NCBI GenBank assembly: GCA_018135685.1
Contig: JAENPR010000014.1
Location: 620,001 to 684,000, forward strand
Direction of reading: 5' to 3'
Origin: Themeda triandra
Lineage: Eukaryota > Streptophyta > Magnoliopsida > Poales > Poaceae
Length of the DNA stretch: 64,000 bases
Each line of letters opens with the position of its first letter. Position 1 is the first letter of the stretch. Made by a program: the position numbers and the translations under genes. The notes beneath the pieces were generated by a model, which was not told the origin of the DNA, did not search any database, and worked only from the letters and a program-made list of their open reading frames with translations. Of the stretch, positions 60,883 through 64,000 are shown piece after piece.

Positions 60883-61389
60883 ATGCACTACAGGAATCTG
60901 GCTGTTCGCCGACAGCCCAGGGGTTTGCCGACAGCCAGGATCTGGGCTGTCGGCGAACCAGCTGTTTGCCGACAGCCGAAGACCGCTGTCGGCAAACTCA
61001 ACTTCGCCGACAGCCCTAGACCCACGGGCTGTCGGCGAACACAGGCTGTCGGCGAAGATTGTTTTTCCCGACAGCCAGGCTGTCGGCAAACCAAGGCTGT
61101 CGGCGAAGCGCTGGCTCGACCAAACGGCGTCGTCGCCGTTTGCTTCGCCGACAGCCACGCCGTTAGGGCTGTCGGCAAAGTTTGCCGACAGCCTCCCCAA
61201 GCTGTCGGCGAAGACAGGTTTGCCGACAGCTATTGTCTGCTGTCGGCAAAGTCCAGGGTTTGCCGACAGCCGTTGTATGCTGTCGGCAAACTATGCTCTT
61301 TGCCGACAGCAACACTATGCTGTCGGCAAACCATTTTTTTTTTCGAATTTTTGCTTCAAAATTTTTCTGTTGTCTAGATACATTGTTTA

Positions 61390-62195
61390 CAATCACATGT
61401 TTGAATTTGGGCATTTTTGGAAACATTTAGCTATATTTCGTTAATTTTTTTCCTTCACTTGAATTTTCCCGCATTTTTCAAATTTGAACTGCAGGTACAT
61501 GAAATAACGAAACCTTGGCCTTCAAAACATGATATTCATGGTGGGGAGTGTGTTTTAAGGCCGTGTACCAAAGCTCACCCAAAAGTTTCAAGTCCTTGTC
61601 CACGTAACACGACCATCCAGGAGTGGTAAATATGTTTTTTAATTATATAAAATCCAAACGAAGTTGAAAAATCACGAAACTTGACGGGGTGTCGTGTTAT
61701 CGCATGTGAAGACTATGAAAAAAATTTGAAAAAGTTTGGAGCAAGTTGCGGCGTCACATGCTCAAAACCCAGACAACTACACACATCTCACTTGTGATCA
61801 TGTGTAGTTGTGTGGCTTTTGAGCATGTGACGTCGCAACTTGCTCCAAACTTTTTCAAATTTTTTCCATAGCCTCCACATGCGATAACACGACACCCCGT
61901 CAATTTTTGTGATTTTTCGTCTTCGTTTGGATTTTATATAATTAAAAAACACTTTTACCAATCCTGGAGCCTCTTGTTATGTGGACAAGGACTTGGAACT
62001 TTTGGGTGAGAGTTGGTACACGGCCTTAAAACACACTCCCCACCATAAATATCATTTTTTGAAGGCCAAAGTTTCATTATTTCATTCAGCTGCAGTTCAA
62101 ACTTGAATAATGCGGGAAAATTGAAGTGAGGAAAAAAATAAATGAAATATAGCTAAATAACTCAAAATAGCCCCAAGTTTTGAATTTGAGATGTA
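61390..62195. repeat. Large fold-back inverted repeat inside the CACTA element
   Basis: The left arm (about 61390-61784) and right arm (about 61802-62195) are near-complementary over about 390 bp with a spacer of about 17 bp. Marker blocks present in both arms are GGGGAGTGTGTTTTAAGGCC, GACGGGGTGTCGTGTTATCG and AATTATATAAAATCCAAACG. A transcript across it would form a long hairpin. Confidence 0.92.
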
Positions 62196-62239
62196 ATTGT
62201 GTTACTTAGGATCCAAGAAAAAAACGGATTAAAAAAAAA

Positions 62240-62720
62240 AATTTGAAACTTTCTTTGCCGATCGCACTTGGATCGGCAAAAAATGTTCGCCGACGGCCTT
62301 GTCGAGGGGTCGGCGAAAAGTTTTTTTTTAAAAAAAAGAAAACATGTTTTGCCGAAACGGCCGGGCCGGTTTTGTTTAAAAAATTTTTTTTTTTAAAAAA
62401 AGGAAAATTGTTTTTTGCCGGGTACAGTTGGCGAAAAAATTTTAAAAAAAGGAAATTTTTTTGACAATGCATTGGCCGGTCGGCGAAAAGATTTTTAAAA
62501 AAAAAAAAAAAGTAGTTTGCCGACAACGGCCGCCGTCGGGTCAGTTGTCGGCGAAAAGATTTTTTTAAAAAAAAGGGAAAATGTTTGCCGACAGCCACTG
62601 GCCGGTCCAGTTTGTCGGCGAAAAAAATTAAAAAAAAAAAGGAAAAATTGTTTGCCGACGGTTGGCTTGGCCGGTCGTCGGCAAAGCGGTCCAAAATTAA
62701 AAAAAAAAAAAGCCCGGGCC
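62240..62720. repeat. Degenerate internal repeat zone of the CACTA element
   Basis: Alternates TTTGCCGA-type motifs with TCGGCGAAAA motifs, separated by long A or T runs. It looks like expanded, decayed subterminal repeats. Confidence 0.7.
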
Positions 62721-62734
62721 GGCCCAACTAACAA

Positions 62735-63262
62735 CCCTACCGCCCCATCCCCATTCCCCGTCTCCAGAGCGCGACCGCCGCCGTCGCCCCATCTCCAGAG
62801 CGCGACCGCCGCCGCCCCGCCCCGCACTCCACGGACACGCGCACCCGAGTTGAAGGCTTCTCTCCCCTTCGCTTCCGTTCCGGGCTCGCTTCGTTCGCTT
62901 CCTCCTCTCGCTCGTTCGCTTCCTCCTCCTACTACTGCTCGTGGGGCAAGTCCGGCGGAGTCTCGCCGTCGCGGGAGTGCGGAGCCCCAGCGCCGCCTCA
63001 GGAACCCCCGCCTCAAGAATCCGCCGCCGCCCCAAGAACGCCTCCGCCTGAGGACCGCCCCCATCGGACCAAGTTGAGGCCGCCGCCGCCGCCACAAGAA
63101 CGCCCCTGCCGCCTTGCCCAAGAAGCCGCGGCGTCTCCCACCCGTCGCGAGCCGCGCCCGCCGCAAGAACGCCCCTGCAGCCCAAGAAACCGTAGCCCGA
63201 GGTCGCCCACCTGTCGCGACCCGCGGCCGCTCTAGCCCTCAGCCCCCGCCTGTGTAATCAAG
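62735..63262 (+). other. GC-rich leader-like segment inside the CACTA element
   Basis: CCG-rich sequence with a 30-bp direct repeat (CTCCAGAGCGCGACCGCCGC, twice, near 62763 and 62795) that may end at a donor (AATCAAG|GTGCGG) before T-rich intron-like DNA. It may be the original promoter and leader of the transposase gene or a captured host leader. No protein family recognised. Confidence 0.4.
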
Positions 63263-64000
63263 GTGCGGATTCCACATCTACTCCCATGTTCCTTCTTTCC
63301 TGATTCTTTTGTTTGGTGCTCGTTCAGTTCTGAGATCTGAATGTAGTTTGCTCACCAGTAGCTTGCGTCAAGTTGGATTCGGACGCGTCAGTTGGTGGCA
63401 ACAGATTTTAATTTATCCCTTTCATTCATGGTTCTGAGGAATTATCATTTCAGTATCTAGCTGCCACCATGCTTGTGCGCTTGCTGTTACTTGCATTTTT
63501 CCTGCTAATAAGGTTGCTTGTAGCTTAGATCTCTGTGTCATATGCTCCAATTGCAAATGCTCACTATTTGAGAGTATAGTTTTTCAATCGGGCTAGCTGG
63601 GGTTAGTCTTACTAACTTGACCGATTCTATTAATTAATTGATTTCAGCCACTAGTTGCCATTTCCCACCGATTGGGTTATTATAATATATTTGACAATGC
63701 TTTTGGATTATTTTTTCAAGTTCTTTTAGGTTGGGGCAGCTCAGGCTGTTCCTTCGCCGACAGACCACGTGGCTGTCGGCGAAAGGACGCCGACTGCGCC
63801 CTAATTGCTGTCGGCAAAGTCCTGTTTGCCGACAGGATTTTTGCCGACAGCGGTTTGCCGACAGGAATAGGGAAATCCTGTCGGCAAACTGTTCGCCGAC
63901 TGTAAAAGGGGCTTCGCCGACAGCTTTCAGCTGTCGGCAAACCCGCGAATTCCTGTAGTGATGCATGCATGCATGCGTGCACCGGAACAAAATAACATCT

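Larger units (their letters stand above)
60886..63960. mobile_element. Complete CACTA transposon, 3,075 bp, non-autonomous
   Basis: Left terminus CACTACAGGAAT and right terminus ATTCCTGTAGTG are perfect inverted repeats, flanked by the 3-bp target duplication ATG (60883-60885 and 63961-63963). Both subterminal zones are packed with TTTGCCGACAGC / GCTGTCGGCAAA in both orientations (about 60900-61335 and 63750-63945). No transposase frame was found. Inside are a large fold-back repeat, a zone of repeats with A/T runs, and a GC-rich leader-like segment. Confidence 0.95.

Noticed and set aside
61163..61430. CACTA subterminal repeats as a CRISPR array
   Set aside because: Repeats occur in both orientations with irregular spacing, in a plant transposon.

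Overview
This window is nuclear DNA of a grass, most likely a panicoid such as the sorghum/sugarcane/Miscanthus group. The evidence is GC-rich first exons, introns with GT..AG borders, grass-type transposons (Stowaway and Tourist MITEs, CACTA elements, Helitrons, PIF/Harbinger, LINE fragments), and proteins that closely match known grass or plant families. The species is an inference.

Five host genes can be read. (1) 8401-12692 (+): an eight-exon gene for a 617-residue Arg/Ser-rich, plant-type protein of unknown function. (2) 26124-27935 (+): an intronless PLS-class pentatricopeptide repeat (PPR) protein resembling Arabidopsis At1g03540. (3) 30085-31065 (+): Lhca3, a photosystem I light-harvesting protein, in three exons. 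(4) 37124-35610 (-): a secreted alpha-type carbonic anhydrase in six exons. (5) 53549-54841 (+): an intronless GRAS regulator matching rice MONOCULM1 / Arabidopsis LATERAL SUPPRESSOR. These genes show no functional link to each other; this is ordinary plant gene order.

The most unusual part is 12.9-26.2 kb. A segment of about 5.2 kb between genes 1 and 2 was duplicated in tandem (copy 1 about 12919-18083, copy 2 from about 18084). The first copy ends in a truncated, start-less remnant of the PPR gene's 5' end; the second runs into the intact PPR gene. Each copy carries a minus-strand Ty3/gypsy-like gag reading frame. In copy 1 a 1.56-kb cassette with three tandem PTB-like RRM domains sits inside the gag sequence, giving an uninterrupted 797-codon RRM-gag chimera. 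In copy 2 the gag has an in-frame 75-codon deletion, and a 4.37-kb PIF/Harbinger element (TAA target duplication) lies 60 bp upstream of the PPR start codon. At the junction of the copies is a 5'-truncated LINE with a 14-bp target duplication.

Other mobile DNA includes a 3.7-kb Helitron (2531-6199, minus), a MULE-like element with about 120-bp terminal repeats just 3' of Lhca3, a 134-bp mini-CACTA (48622-48755), a complete 3,075-bp CACTA element (60886-63960) holding a fold-back inverted repeat with arms of about 390 bp, and many MITEs. The stretch 37-53 kb is almost gene-free. No rRNA, tRNA or CRISPR array was seen.
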